Below, one piece after another: positions 7,365 through 15,747 of a DNA stretch of 18,180 nt (position 1 is the first letter of the stretch; each line of letters starts with the position of its first letter). A program made the position numbers and the translations under genes. A model generated the notes under the pieces. The model made no database searches. It was not told the DNA's origin and saw nothing but the letters and a program-made list of their open reading frames with translations. Source of the stretch: Baffinella frigidus (taxonomy: Eukaryota > Cryptophyceae > Cryptomonadales > Baffinellaceae); the NCBI GenBank assembly GCA_026770585.1, contig MU646449.1, forward strand, positions 235,566 through 253,745, in the 5' to 3' direction.

Positions 7365-10300
7365 TTACATCCGTGCCATTTTGGATGTTATACCGCATAC
7401 CGTGTAGTCACCACTCGAAGCGTTGAGGTATGCCGTACCGGTGTCGTTTGCGCGGTGAGGTATACCCATTTGGTGGTCCAGTCTGCGATCGTTTTGCCTT
7501 TGGATTTCTTTAAAGTCGGCTGCAATATCTTTCTCGATATTGGTGCATATCGTTCTAGCAGTTATTGCGATATCATTATCAGTGGAATTGGTCCTATGCA
7601 TCTGGTATGCAAGCATCCTCTTTCGGATTGCGATCAACGCGTTCAGTTGAACAATTCGATCATCGCCGTCAGGGTTTTTAGATTCTTCAAGTTTGTCTGT
7701 TAGTATGATGTGTGCGGTCTCGTAGACCTCTGTGTACGTGTCTTCAAGGCCTGTCATCGAGTAAATATACCGCCGTCTTGCAGCTTCTGCGACCTCAGAA
7801 TTTCCCGTTTTAATCGAATTCTTGTAGAACTCAATTCCCTTCAGTTGGAGGTCGATCAATTTGTCTAGTTCTTTGAGTCGGGTGTATCCTGTTTTCTGAA
7901 CATCTGTCCTCTGTTTCTTCGATGCAGACCCGCCCACTGGGGGCAGTGGTACGCGTTTTCGGGGGAGATGAGTAGACGAAACCGGTGCAACTGAAGCCGG
8001 TGTAACTGAAGCCGGTGTAACTGAAACCGGTGCAATTGAAGCCGGTTCACTCGAACCAGCCCCGTCAGAGTGCTGCTTATTGGGAGTGGTTGACAGTTTG
8101 TTGTTCGACTGTTTCACGTCCACAACCGGTCTCTTGGAGGGCTCTGTATCTGACTTTCTAAAGTTGGGAGGCATTCGATTTATCATACCGGCGGGTCGTT
8201 TCTTTTCATTGCGAGCGGAATGTTCGTCTTTGGTGGTTTTTACATCCCGCATATACACTTTAAGCCTTTCTTTACATAGCTGTTTGTCACCCGCGGCGAT
8301 CTTCCGCGATATCTCCTCAATCGTGAGAGGGACTGTTGCGTACTGTTTCGCACGTTCAGCGCGTTGCTTCTTCTTATTCTTTATGGAGCGGTCGGGTGTA
8401 TCGAGTGTCTTGTTACTACGCGCAACAAAATACGCTGCAGCGGATTCAAACCCCCGTGCCTCGGCCCCGTCTTCTCCATCGGATTGTTTGATTTTGTGCC
8501 AGCTGTCTTCCTGTTCTTTCATTTCCCTTGCAGCAATTCGTCTGCATCGTTCGAGTTGCTGCTGTAAGCCGTATTGTCGTTCTTCCAACGTCGTGCGGAT
8601 GGACTCTGACAGTTCCGCAGCTTCTATCGCTTTATTTTCGATACACTTGTCTTCGTCGTCCTGTGTTTGTTGTATGAGAGCCATTGCACGCTGAACCGGT
8701 GTAAGGTCTGCAAATTGCTGTTTGGTGAGACTGCCTTGTCGCAGTTTAGCCTTCACTGGTTTTTCGACTTCACGAAACTGCAGCCATATGAGTTGCAGTT
8801 GGTCTGCATCGTGGGGTATGAGATCGGTTTTATTCTCCTTTGCTTGTATCTTTTGGATCCTCAACAACAGTTCCTTGTTGTCTGCAAGCCAAGTTTGCAT
8901 GGCCGTTGTATCAGATTCGTCCATATAATCGTCAATGCCGACATTCTCCTTGATTTCTTTATCGTTATCGTACCCATGGACGTGGTTCATATGTTGTGGG
9001 GGCAGTCTGCGGTACATTCTATGGCGTTCCTCTGTATAGTCCCACACTCCATCGCCGCCTTCTTCGTCACCATTGTTGTCATTGTCTGTCTGCCCGGTAT
9101 TGTCTATGTTGCCCGGGTGTATCCCAGCCTTGTCGACGTATGCGGGTTTCTTCTGGCTGAATCGTGTATGCCGGTCGACCCGGTCCAATTCGAGAGTCTC
9201 ACGGTTCTGTGTTTGCAAATTCTTGAAGACTTTGGCAAACTGCATGGACTCGCACATAGAGAAGAACGCAACGGGTCCTTCCATATGCCACGATGTCGGT
9301 GTGTCCTGGTGTTGGATGGTCTCTAGCTGTGGCTTGTATTTTTCACACATTGCGTTGAACTGATTTACACGGACACGAAGCGCGTCTAGTCCCGCGTTTC
9401 CCGACTTCTTCATATCGGTTTTGGTCAACTGGTCCCATATCCGCCACATCCATTGTATGTACGTGTATATTTGCTTATCGAGTCGCTGGAGTTTACCGAT
9501 CCTCTTAATTATGAAGTAAGAGTCTTCTTTCTCTTGTTCGGTAACTACGCGTTTGGCTTGCTTTTTCGCGGGCTTTTTCACGGGGTTTTTCGTGACGGGT
9601 TCAGGGATTCCGGGGTTTCCAATGGTCTCTGGGATTTCGGCGATTGCCGTGGCATATCTCGCCGCTTCATCTTCGCTTCTTTCACATTCTTCAATTGCTG
9701 CATCGTCTTCCTCGTCGGTTGCAGATTCGCAATCGTCTTCATCTTCACATACGACCGCGTTTTTGTCGAATTTTTGAACACATGAACGTTTGTGCTCGTT
9801 ATACGATTTGGATGCTAACACGATTCGAGTTGAGTTGATCATCCGATTAGACATGACAATTTCCAGCAACGCCGAATCGTTCTTATAGTTGATGAGTGCA
9901 GGTATAAGGCATCTATGGATTAATCCATCGATGTTTTTGAGCGCGGTGTTAAACGTATCAGTCTCTGCTGCGTTCATCGGTGTTATACCTGATACAAACG
10001 AGTCACGTACCACAAAGTTCAAGTCCATGTAGGTGTTGGCGGTGTCGAATCCGTCGTCTTCTATGACGCTTATCTTTTCTTGTAGATACCTTGGATCCTC
10101 GCACACTTCTTCCTCTTCTGTTTCTGATGCGTTTGAACTCTCACTTTCACTTCCACTTCCACTTTCATCTTCATCCCCGCTCTCGCGTCGTGGTATACGC
10201 CAGTCTTCGTCTCCTGACTGTTCTGGTTCGGTAGAGGAAGACCCTGTCTCGGACTCGTGACTGTATTCTCCGTCTCGTATACACCCATCGTCACTACTCA

Positions 10301-10475
10301 CATCCGCCTCATCAACCAACTTGGCGCGCTTAGCAGCACCCCCTTTAGACGAGCGGGGGTGCTTCACATCACTCTGACTTGTCTGTGGCGGGGGGGTGTC
10401 GGCAACACTGACAGTGCCCTTAGCAGAATTAGATTCCTGTGAACTAGATGGGACGACACTTGCCCCGTGCGGCAT
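7365..10475 (-). CDS. Large acidic coiled-coil protein, unknown function
   Basis: The 1036-residue intronless frame begins at an ATG with a TATA box 37-43 nt upstream. I recognise no catalytic domain. The N-terminus is Ser/Pro-rich with a basic KRAKL patch, then a strongly acidic Ser/Glu/Asp tract (~60-125). A globular-looking part (~140-250) and a second acidic stretch (~245-280) lead to the basic run KKPAKKQAKR, then a helix-rich part with several Trp (~315-380). Residues ~605-665 are charged and heptad-like, suggesting a coiled coil. A Ser-Val-Thr-Pro repeat (~810-832) and a basic KKQRTD patch precede a helical C-terminus. Acidic tracts plus nuclear-type basic clusters fit a chromatin or nucleic-acid scaffold, possibly partnering the nuclease protein encoded 167 nt downstream. 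That role is inference. Confidence 0.75.
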   Translation of the reverse strand: MPHGASVVPSSSQESNSAKGTVSVADTPPPQTSQSDVKHPRSSKGGAAKRAKLVDEADVSSDDGCIRDGEYSHESETGSSSTEPEQSGDEDWRIPRRESGDEDESGSGSESESSNASETEEEEVCEDPRYLQEKISVIEDDGFDTANTYMDLNFVVRDSFVSGITPMNAAETDTFNTALKNIDGLIHRCLIPALINYKNDSALLEIVMSNRMINSTRIVLASKSYNEHKRSCVQKFDKNAVVCEDEDDCESATDEEDDAAIEECERSEDEAARYATAIAEIPETIGNPGIPEPVTKNPVKKPAKKQAKRVVTEQEKEDSYFIIKRIGKLQRLDKQIYTYIQWMWRIWDQLTKTDMKKSGNAGLDALRVRVNQFNAMCEKYKPQLETIQHQDTPTSWHMEGPVAFFSMCESMQFAKVFKNLQTQNRETLELDRVDRHTRFSQKKPAYVDKAGIHPGNIDNTGQTDNDNNGDEEGGDGVWDYTEERHRMYRRLPPQHMNHVHGYDNDKEIKENVGIDDYMDESDTTAMQTWLADNKELLLRIQKIQAKENKTDLIPHDADQLQLIWLQFREVEKPVKAKLRQGSLTKQQFADLTPVQRAMALIQQTQDDEDKCIENKAIEAAELSESIRTTLEERQYGLQQQLERCRRIAAREMKEQEDSWHKIKQSDGEDGAEARGFESAAAYFVARSNKTLDTPDRSIKNKKKQRAERAKQYATVPLTIEEISRKIAAGDKQLCKERLKVYMRDVKTTKDEHSARNEKKRPAGMINRMPPNFRKSDTEPSKRPVVDVKQSNNKLSTTPNKQHSDGAGSSEPASIAPVSVTPASVTPASVAPVSSTHLPRKRVPLPPVGGSASKKQRTDVQKTGYTRLKELDKLIDLQLKGIEFYKNSIKTGNSEVAEAARRRYIYSMTGLEDTYTEVYETAHIILTDKLEESKNPDGDDRIVQLNALIAIRKRMLAYQMHRTNSTDNDIAITARTICTNIEKDIAADFKEIQRQNDRRLDHQMGIPHRANDTGTAYLNASSGDYTVCGITSKMARM
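7981..8046 (-). repeat. 15-bp minisatellite inside acidic protein gene
   Basis: About four to five copies of a 15-bp unit, GCCGGTGTAACTGAA with variants, encode repeats of Pro-Ala/Val-Ser-Val/Ile-Thr/Ala. The length is a multiple of three, so copy changes would keep the frame. Confidence 0.75.
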
Positions 10476-10511
10476 GGCAATTCAGTGGGTGTTTGGATAA
10501 CGATACACCTG

Positions 10512-10518
10512 TTATATA
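10512..10518 (-). promoter_or_regulatory. TATA box of acidic coiled-coil gene
   Basis: The minus strand reads TATATAA at 37-43 nt upstream of the ATG at 10475. Confidence 0.6.
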
Positions 10519-10634
10519 GTTCAGCGGTGAAATCGACACCATGTGTTTACCACTGTGTTGTGTGTCTGTTGTCGCTTTGCGTGCCTACTCGCATTTGCGC
10601 GTCTGTTCGCAACTTTGTGCACCTGCTCGCAGAT

Positions 10635-10832
10635 TTGCGCGCCTACTCGACCGCCGCGCAATTTGCGCGCACAACTCACAAGGCTTTGCAGTTTGCGCAT
10701 TTGCGCGCCTACTCGAGCGCCGCGCAATCTGCGCGCATAACTCACAAGACTTTGCAGTTTGCGCATTTGCGCGCCTGCTCGCCCGCCGCGCAATCTGCGC
10801 GCACCCTCGCAACCTTGCAAGACTGCTCGCTC
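10635..10832. repeat. 66-bp GCGC-rich tandem repeat
   Basis: The phrase TTGCGCGCCTACTCGA starts at 10635 and 10701, and a variant starts at 10767, giving an exact 66-bp period. The first two full units share CGCGCAAT, TGCGCGC, AACTCACAAG and CTTTGCAGTTTGCGCAT, while the third diverges after about 40 bp. A partial, shorter copy continues to about 10860. It sits upstream of the WD40 gene and may be regulatory or simply a satellite. Confidence 0.85.
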
Positions 10833-10861
10833 GCCGCGCAAAATCTGCGCGCATAACTCAC

Positions 10862-10885
10862 AGAGCTTTGCGTGCGCAAAGCTCT
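10862..10885. other. Near-perfect palindrome upstream of WD40 gene
   Basis: AGAGCTTTGCG and CGCAAAGCTCT form an 11-bp inverted repeat around a central TG. It ends the tandem-repeat region and lies about 85 nt before the WD40 ATG. It could be a protein-binding site or cruciform. Confidence 0.55.
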
Positions 10886-10892
10886 AGTTTCA

Positions 10893-10936
10893 TGGTCAAA
10901 CAAAAAACGGTCAAATAAAAAAGAACGGGTCACAAT
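10893..10936 (+). promoter_or_regulatory. GGTCAAA direct repeats before WD40 gene
   Basis: GGTCAAACAAAAAA is followed by GGTCAAATAAAAAA and then GGGTCAC. The iterated GGTCA core 35-80 nt before the ATG looks like a transcription-factor site cluster, but no factor can be named. No TATA box is present here. Confidence 0.35.
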
Positions 10937-10970
10937 CGCATCTCTCTACCTCTAACTACGGGTTCGCGGC

Positions 10971-12104
10971 ATGTCTCTCACCGAGCCGTTCGAAGGAGCA
11001 CTCTTTGTGACTACGGTGGGCGACGCGCCGCTCATCGGGATGATGCGCGACCAAGACTTTCACGGGTATGGCGCGGAACGCGTGCTGGTCGCGCTTTCGC
11101 CGGGAGGGCGGTGGTGTGCTGCGTGTGATACGACGGAGGAACGGGTGAGTGTATGGGATTGCGAGGCCATGGAGATGCGCTCGAGTGGCGTGATACACGA
11201 TGGGGAGGGCGCATGCCTTTGCCCGTCGACCAGGACCTCTCGGCGAGCGATTTCTGACGAGTGCCCTGTGATAGCACACACCGAGCAGACCACGGCGATC
11301 ACGTTTTCGAAGTGCGGGCAGCTCATCGCCTCAGGCGATGCGGGCGGCGCTGTGATCGTCTGGCACACCGAGACTGGGGACGTTTGCTCGACGTTGCAGC
11401 ACGCACAGGGTAACGACAACGCGGTCAGCTCGATCTCTTTTACGTGCGATGGGTCGCAACTGGTTACAGCTTGCTACGACATGTCGTTCTGCCTCTGGGA
11501 GACGGTGACGGGGGCGCGACTCTGGCACCTTCCTTTCGCACACAGCTCCTCGCTCGTGTGCATAGACTGCTCCCCAACAGACGCTTCATCATTCATAACT
11601 GTGGGTTCGGGTTTTACGGGCGTCGCAGATTTGAAAGTGTGGGATATTCAGGCGCAGCAGATTGCCAACTCTTTTACCGGTGCAGTGTTCTGCAAATTTT
11701 CACCAGACGGGTTACGAATTGCCACCGTCGGAGGGTTTACGCTCGCGCACGTGTTCCTCCTCGATTCGATCAACGGACTTCACACCATGATGCTTGAAGG
11801 CAGTATCACACGCACCGTTACGTGCGGGGCATTTTCGCCGAACGGAGAGCACTTCGCGGTCGGAACTTCGTTCGGGGACGTCCATCTCTGGGGGGTCGGG
11901 CAGCTGGCACCGATTCATTTGAGCGTCATCCCGCTCGGAGTCGGGTTTTTCTTTTCAAAGAACCTTTCGATGGCGTGGGAGCGAAACTGGCAGCGCGATA
12001 CGAGAATGGCGACCGCGTTTGCGATGGGGTACCACCCGCGGCTTGGAGCGGGGTCGATGGTACAAGGGTTGGATGCCGGGGTACACTCTCACCCATACAC
12101 TTAA
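10971..12104 (+). CDS. WD40-repeat protein
   Basis: A 377-residue single-exon reading contains about six WD40 blades at residues ~36-66, 100-140, 145-182, 187-228, 231-265 and 270-305. They carry blade endings VSVWD, VIVWH, FCLWE, LKVWD and VHLWG, and FSPDG/FSPNG strands. WD40 propellers are protein-interaction scaffolds; the partner cannot be told. The C-terminus (~310-377) is outside the propeller. A GTACACTCTC donor-like site at 12081 is in phase 0. Splicing to the acceptor at 12219 would replace the last seven residues with nine (stop at 12247-12249), so the true C-terminus is uncertain. The gene is GC-rich, TATA-less and opposite in strand to its neighbours, which suggests host origin or capture. 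Confidence 0.85.
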   Translation: MSLTEPFEGALFVTTVGDAPLIGMMRDQDFHGYGAERVLVALSPGGRWCAACDTTEERVSVWDCEAMEMRSSGVIHDGEGACLCPSTRTSRRAISDECPVIAHTEQTTAITFSKCGQLIASGDAGGAVIVWHTETGDVCSTLQHAQGNDNAVSSISFTCDGSQLVTACYDMSFCLWETVTGARLWHLPFAHSSSLVCIDCSPTDASSFITVGSGFTGVADLKVWDIQAQQIANSFTGAVFCKFSPDGLRIATVGGFTLAHVFLLDSINGLHTMMLEGSITRTVTCGAFSPNGEHFAVGTSFGDVHLWGVGQLAPIHLSVIPLGVGFFFSKNLSMAWERNWQRDTRMATAFAMGYHPRLGAGSMVQGLDAGVHSHPYT

Positions 12105-12635
12105 ATTAGAACCCTAGAGCCCAACCGCTAAAGCCTAATCCCAAAGCCTAACCCCAAAGCCTAACCCCGAATCCTAACCCCCAAAGCCTAACCCCAAAGC
12201 ATAAAACCCCAACCCGCAGGTGATAAAGATGATCGTAGATCGTACCTGAAGCCGTCTTGGATTCGCAGTTGGATCGGGTACTCTCTCTCTAACCCCAAAC
12301 CCTATGCCTAACACCCAAATCAGAACCCCTAAAGCCTAGTCCCTACACCCGAAACCCTAAACCTGTACCCAAATTCCTCAACCCTAAACCAGGCAGCTTC
12401 TTCGCTTGGCGAGGACGAAGACGCGGAGTTATTGACGGGGAGAGGGGGATGTGTTGGCGGTTATCTCTGGGGGTTGTCTCTGGGGTCTCTCGGAGACAGA
12501 GAAAGTGTACAGCGGACATGTCTGCTTTTATTAAAGATGTGTACACAACAAAACGCAGCATGTCCAACATCTACAGTAGGTTCTTACATCTAGGTCCTTA
12601 CATCTACATAGAAACCCCCACACACCACACCCGTC
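12081..12635 (+). other. Telomere-like, intron-like sequence after WD40 gene
   Basis: Two stretches (about 12105-12219 and 12285-12392) consist of degenerate CCTAACCCCAAAG and CCCTAAACC words. Each is bounded by a GTAC(A)CTCTC donor-like site (12081 and 12278) and a CAG acceptor-like site (12219; 12392 or 12396). Between them, 12220-12277 has ordinary composition like a small exon. If spliced, it would end the WD40 frame or lie in the 3' untranslated part. The remainder, to the stop of the convergent zinc-finger gene at 12636, shows no recognised gene. It carries one open frame past 12396 without support. Confidence 0.5.
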
Positions 12636-14222
12636 TCACGGAACCAGCTGGGTCGCCGCGGTTTTCTGTTTCTTCGTTGGAGGTTCTTGAACGCAGTCCT
12701 GATTCATGCCCTGATTCTTGACGGACTTGCGACCCGTGTGTCGCACCTTCTCGGCCTTGTATTTCTGTTTCTCAAGTCGTTTCATTTCAACTTTGTCTTT
12801 CAGTACAGACGGTGTGTCTCGAAACGACTGCCCGTGACCGCACACCTCGATTTCAAACGTCTTCGGGAATCCCTTCTTGTTGCGGCCAATGACGGTCGCA
12901 GATAGAAGCCGTGGAATCGTCGGAGTCGGGTCATTGGGATCGGCTTCGTCGGCGAAAACCGGGTCGTGTATCTCTACCAACGTCATGGAGAGCTTGTAGA
13001 TGATTGGTCTACCCGCCTCATCGTCCTTCTTCTCGTACACGGTTTTAGACCCAGGCACTCGAGACCCAGCACCTACCTTTTTGTGTAGACGAACGCCGTG
13101 TGGCATCCCTATTTCTTGGAGGTAGCGCTGTGCCCCGCTTTCCAGGGCCGTGATGTCGGTGTGGTTGTCCGCGATCGCCAGAAGGAACGTCTCGCAGACA
13201 GAACCGGCCTCCGCTTGCGTGAAGCGTCGCAGATCTCCGTTGTCGTTTATGCGCCATAGCGGGTTGCGCATTATGCAGTGTAAAACGACGGTACTCTCCT
13301 GACATTTAACTTCCACCCCCGACGTAATATCCCGCTTTGTGATGAAGAAATACACCGCGAACCTCTTCCCCACATGGTTCATGAACACGACTCGAAGCGA
13401 TACATCCCCATGACGATTCTTCCATTTGGCGACTGTCATTGCTCCACTCGGACCCAAGAGAAACCCCGCCGGACTTTCCATCATTTGAACAACACGCGAT
13501 TTGATCTCTTCGTCTCGTGAGACCCCTTCGATATGGCCGAATGCTGAAGGCGTGCCGCCGTTTTTTTCAATGAACGCCGCTTGGTCTTCTTTGTCCTTTG
13601 TTCGCTTTTTCTGCCCGCGTTGGTTTTCAGACTTGCGGTGATCCTTGTATTCTTGCGAGTCCTTGTCTGTGTGGTTGAATAGGATATGCTTATTCATGTG
13701 AGCGGACGACTTACATCCCTCGCCGCACACCGTCCCGTCTTCTTTGAGGAGCTCGCAGTGGAACGGGACTTCCCCTGTGTGGTCCATCATGTGGTGACCC
13801 AGCTCTTGTTTCGTCCCGAAAGGCTTGCCGCATGTTTCTCCTTCGCGTGGTCCATCTTCAAAGACGTGTTTGCAGTCGTGCGTTTTGTTGTTGTGCTGCG
13901 CGTCGATATGTTTTTTCAAGTTACCGGTGGTTGTGCATGTTATTCCGCACTTTTCTCCTTTGCGCGGTCCATCTGCAAAGATGTGATCGCAGACGTACGT
14001 TTTTTTTTGGTGTGCCGATTCGTCATGTCTTTTCAAGCCATTGGATCTTGTGTGTGTTGCCCCACACACTTGTCCTTTGCGCGGTCCATCATCAAAGACG
14101 TGTTTGCAGGTCACCGACTTCCCTTTGTTGGTGGCCGGGGGCACAAGACCAGCTGGCTGGAGTGCAGGACCAGCCGTCTGGATTACAAGATCAGCGGCCT
14201 GGTCAGTGGTATTGAGTGGCAT
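12636..14222 (-). CDS. Four-finger C2H2 zinc-finger protein with widened knuckles
   Basis: The 528-residue frame starts at an ATG. Residues 39-184 hold four fingers: C39, C53, H66, H71; C78, C92, H105, H110; C117, C131, H144, H148; C156, C166, H179, H184. In fingers 1-3 the two cysteines are 13 residues apart instead of the usual 2-4. The inserted segment repeats as F-x-DGPRKG-x-x-CG; finger 4 has a shorter form (EDGTVCG). The His side (RSNGLKRH-type) is classical. This suggests DNA or RNA binding by a self-amplified module. A basic KKRTKDKED linker leads to an unrecognised domain (~215-480), and the tail has KKQK near the C-terminus. It is convergent with the WD40 gene and may be the regulator or end-binding factor of the minus-strand set; that is inference. 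Confidence 0.8.
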   Translation of the reverse strand: MPLNTTDQAADLVIQTAGPALQPAGLVPPATNKGKSVTCKHVFDDGPRKGQVCGATHTRSNGLKRHDESAHQKKTYVCDHIFADGPRKGEKCGITCTTTGNLKKHIDAQHNNKTHDCKHVFEDGPREGETCGKPFGTKQELGHHMMDHTGEVPFHCELLKEDGTVCGEGCKSSAHMNKHILFNHTDKDSQEYKDHRKSENQRGQKKRTKDKEDQAAFIEKNGGTPSAFGHIEGVSRDEEIKSRVVQMMESPAGFLLGPSGAMTVAKWKNRHGDVSLRVVFMNHVGKRFAVYFFITKRDITSGVEVKCQESTVVLHCIMRNPLWRINDNGDLRRFTQAEAGSVCETFLLAIADNHTDITALESGAQRYLQEIGMPHGVRLHKKVGAGSRVPGSKTVYEKKDDEAGRPIIYKLSMTLVEIHDPVFADEADPNDPTPTIPRLLSATVIGRNKKGFPKTFEIEVCGHGQSFRDTPSVLKDKVEMKRLEKQKYKAEKVRHTGRKSVKNQGMNQDCVQEPPTKKQKTAATQLVP

Positions 14223-14448
14223 CTGATTTTAAAATTTACAGATTGGATTCCTATCGATATATGTGTACACTAGAAGTTTTTTTTTGTCAAACTGTCTGTA
14301 ACCGTAACCAATTCCCAAACAGTCTGTAAATTCCAAACAGTCTGTTTAGGGTCGGTTCAAGTTGGTGTTTGTCAAAGGTCTCTGGACCGCTCTAGAGTCG
14401 CTGTATGGGAGGCGCTGCTTCCCACCGAGTCCTGCTTTACAACACCGG
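14223..14448 (-). promoter_or_regulatory. Promoter region of zinc-finger gene with CAAACAGTCTGT repeats
   Basis: A TATA-like CATATATC lies at about 14256-14263, 34-41 nt before the ATG. Farther upstream are CAAACTGTCTGT (14288-14299), TCCCAAACAGTCTGTAAA (14313-14330) and TCCAAACAGTCTGT (14332-14345). Three spaced near-copies in 60 bp look like a binding-site array. An exact 18-bp match lies at 492-509. Confidence 0.5.
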
Positions 14449-15747
14449 TTAACTCACATAATCCCCGTCCATGCCAAAGCATACTTTGGAGAGCATCAAT
14501 ATGCACGTGGTGTAACGACGATTGCGATGCGTATGCCCAGTCACCGACTTTCTACCCTTCTCGTGAACACTTCTACATATGATGCTCAAACCCAGGTTTC
14601 CATCAAAGTACGAGTCGGACTCATCATCATCACTGTCCAGTGAGCTCTCGGACTCACCACCACTGTGTTTCAGGTTGACTAAGACAGTAGATTCGCTTTT
14701 ATCCAGGCCCGCAACTCCATCAGGACAGTGCGTGATTTTCGGTGAGGTAATACTATGGACTGTATACTTACATTCTGTCTTCCGGGTTTGCGCTAGAAGT
14801 ATCTCAAGTGCGGTCGCCATTATGACTTTTGTTGCCTGGTTTTCGTTCAGTTTCCCGTTGCATATAGAGAGTACGATTCCGTGGCGATCCACATCATCTG
14901 GAGACCTTACCACAGGAACATCTCCAGCCGGAAACCACTGCTGGAATTTCTCCGAAAATTTCTTATCGCAATTCCCCTGCCAGATGGGCCCAATATCCAC
15001 CCTGTCTTGTGCCATTTTGCATGCAATACACTGCACACCCTCGTCTGGTCCACACACAGGGAAGTCAGGAGTCGAGTTAGTCAAGACGAAACACGTCTTA
15101 GGCTTTGGTTTTCCACAGTAGTATGTATTCGAATCATGGTCCAATACAAGAGCATCCCCGTCTTGGTTGGTAGAGCTGATCCGTGGTTTGCCAGACCTGT
15201 TTGCACCGGAGCCGCGTGACCTGTTACCATCCGACCCCTTTGCACCGGAGTCACGTGACTCTGTCTGTCGTTCGCTTGTGGGCACAGACGACCCATGCCT
15301 ACCAGACCTGTGAGATATCTGTGCAGTGTATGGCTCGCTATGATTAGATACAGCCACCTGCTCATCGACCATTGACAGGAGTATGGCACCACCGTTGTAC
15401 ATTCCAGGGGTTACAATGCCATCTTTCGCATACGCTCCAATCACGAGATAGTGACGATTATCTCCATGCACATCCATTGCATCTGTTTGCACCATATCTA
15501 TATCCTGAAGAAAGGGAAAGTCGTCATTCTGCCATCTTTTGGGCATTCTCCTGTACCCGTCTTCCTCAAGTTCGAATGTATACACGGCCCATCGCTTATC
15601 AGCTCCCTTCACTACGACGATGTTGTTCGGGTCGCTCAGAATGCCGTTCAACGTTTCCGCATCAGGAACGTCTCGTTTTGTGACAAATACAAGACGGGTT
15701 TCAAGCGCGTACTTCTCAATGGAGGAAATGGTCGGCTTGGATGACAT
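14449..15747 (-). CDS. Unknown protein with Cys pairs and acidic tail
   Basis: The 432-residue intronless frame starts at an ATG with TATA 41-47 nt upstream. I do not recognise the family. The N-terminal part (~1-130) looks globular, with alternating strands and helices (LVFVTKRD, IVVVKGADKRWAVYTF, YLVIGAYAKDGI). Residues ~145-200 are Ser/Arg/Gly-rich and probably disordered. Residues ~205-265 carry several cysteines, including CIAC and YYCG, which might bind metal. Residues ~362-382 are an Asp/Ser/Glu tract, followed by a basic stretch. It precedes the zinc-finger gene on the same strand by 226 nt and shares its TATA-type start, so it is likely part of the same gene set. Confidence 0.75.
   Translation of the reverse strand: MSSKPTISSIEKYALETRLVFVTKRDVPDAETLNGILSDPNNIVVVKGADKRWAVYTFELEEDGYRRMPKRWQNDDFPFLQDIDMVQTDAMDVHGDNRHYLVIGAYAKDGIVTPGMYNGGAILLSMVDEQVAVSNHSEPYTAQISHRSGRHGSSVPTSERQTESRDSGAKGSDGNRSRGSGANRSGKPRISSTNQDGDALVLDHDSNTYYCGKPKPKTCFVLTNSTPDFPVCGPDEGVQCIACKMAQDRVDIGPIWQGNCDKKFSEKFQQWFPAGDVPVVRSPDDVDRHGIVLSICNGKLNENQATKVIMATALEILLAQTRKTECKYTVHSITSPKITHCPDGVAGLDKSESTVLVNLKHSGGESESSLDSDDDESDSYFDGNLGLSIICRSVHEKGRKSVTGHTHRNRRYTTCILMLSKVCFGMDGDYVS

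Larger units (their letters stand above)
10476..10970. other. Divergent spacer between acidic-protein and WD40 genes
   Basis: No gene is seen. The left edge holds the TATA box of the minus-strand gene. The centre (about 10569-10845) is GCGC-rich with a 66-bp tandem repeat, and a palindrome and GGTCAAA repeats lie nearer the WD40 start. Open frames exist on both strands only because the repeat period is a multiple of three. Confidence 0.6.

Noticed and set aside
10467-10933. Overlapping Ala/Arg/Cys-rich frames on both strands
   Set aside because: They arise from a 66-bp repeat whose period is a multiple of three, so several frames stay open at once. They are not evidence for a protein.
12105-12392. 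Possible true telomere end
   Set aside because: The CCCTAAA-type words are degenerate, interspersed and internal, and gene sequence continues on both sides.
1958-15747. Maverick/Polinton, virophage or giant-virus fragment
   Set aside because: Size and inverted ends fit, but no capsid protein, protein-primed polymerase, packaging ATPase, protease or retroviral-type integrase was recognised among the minus-strand genes.
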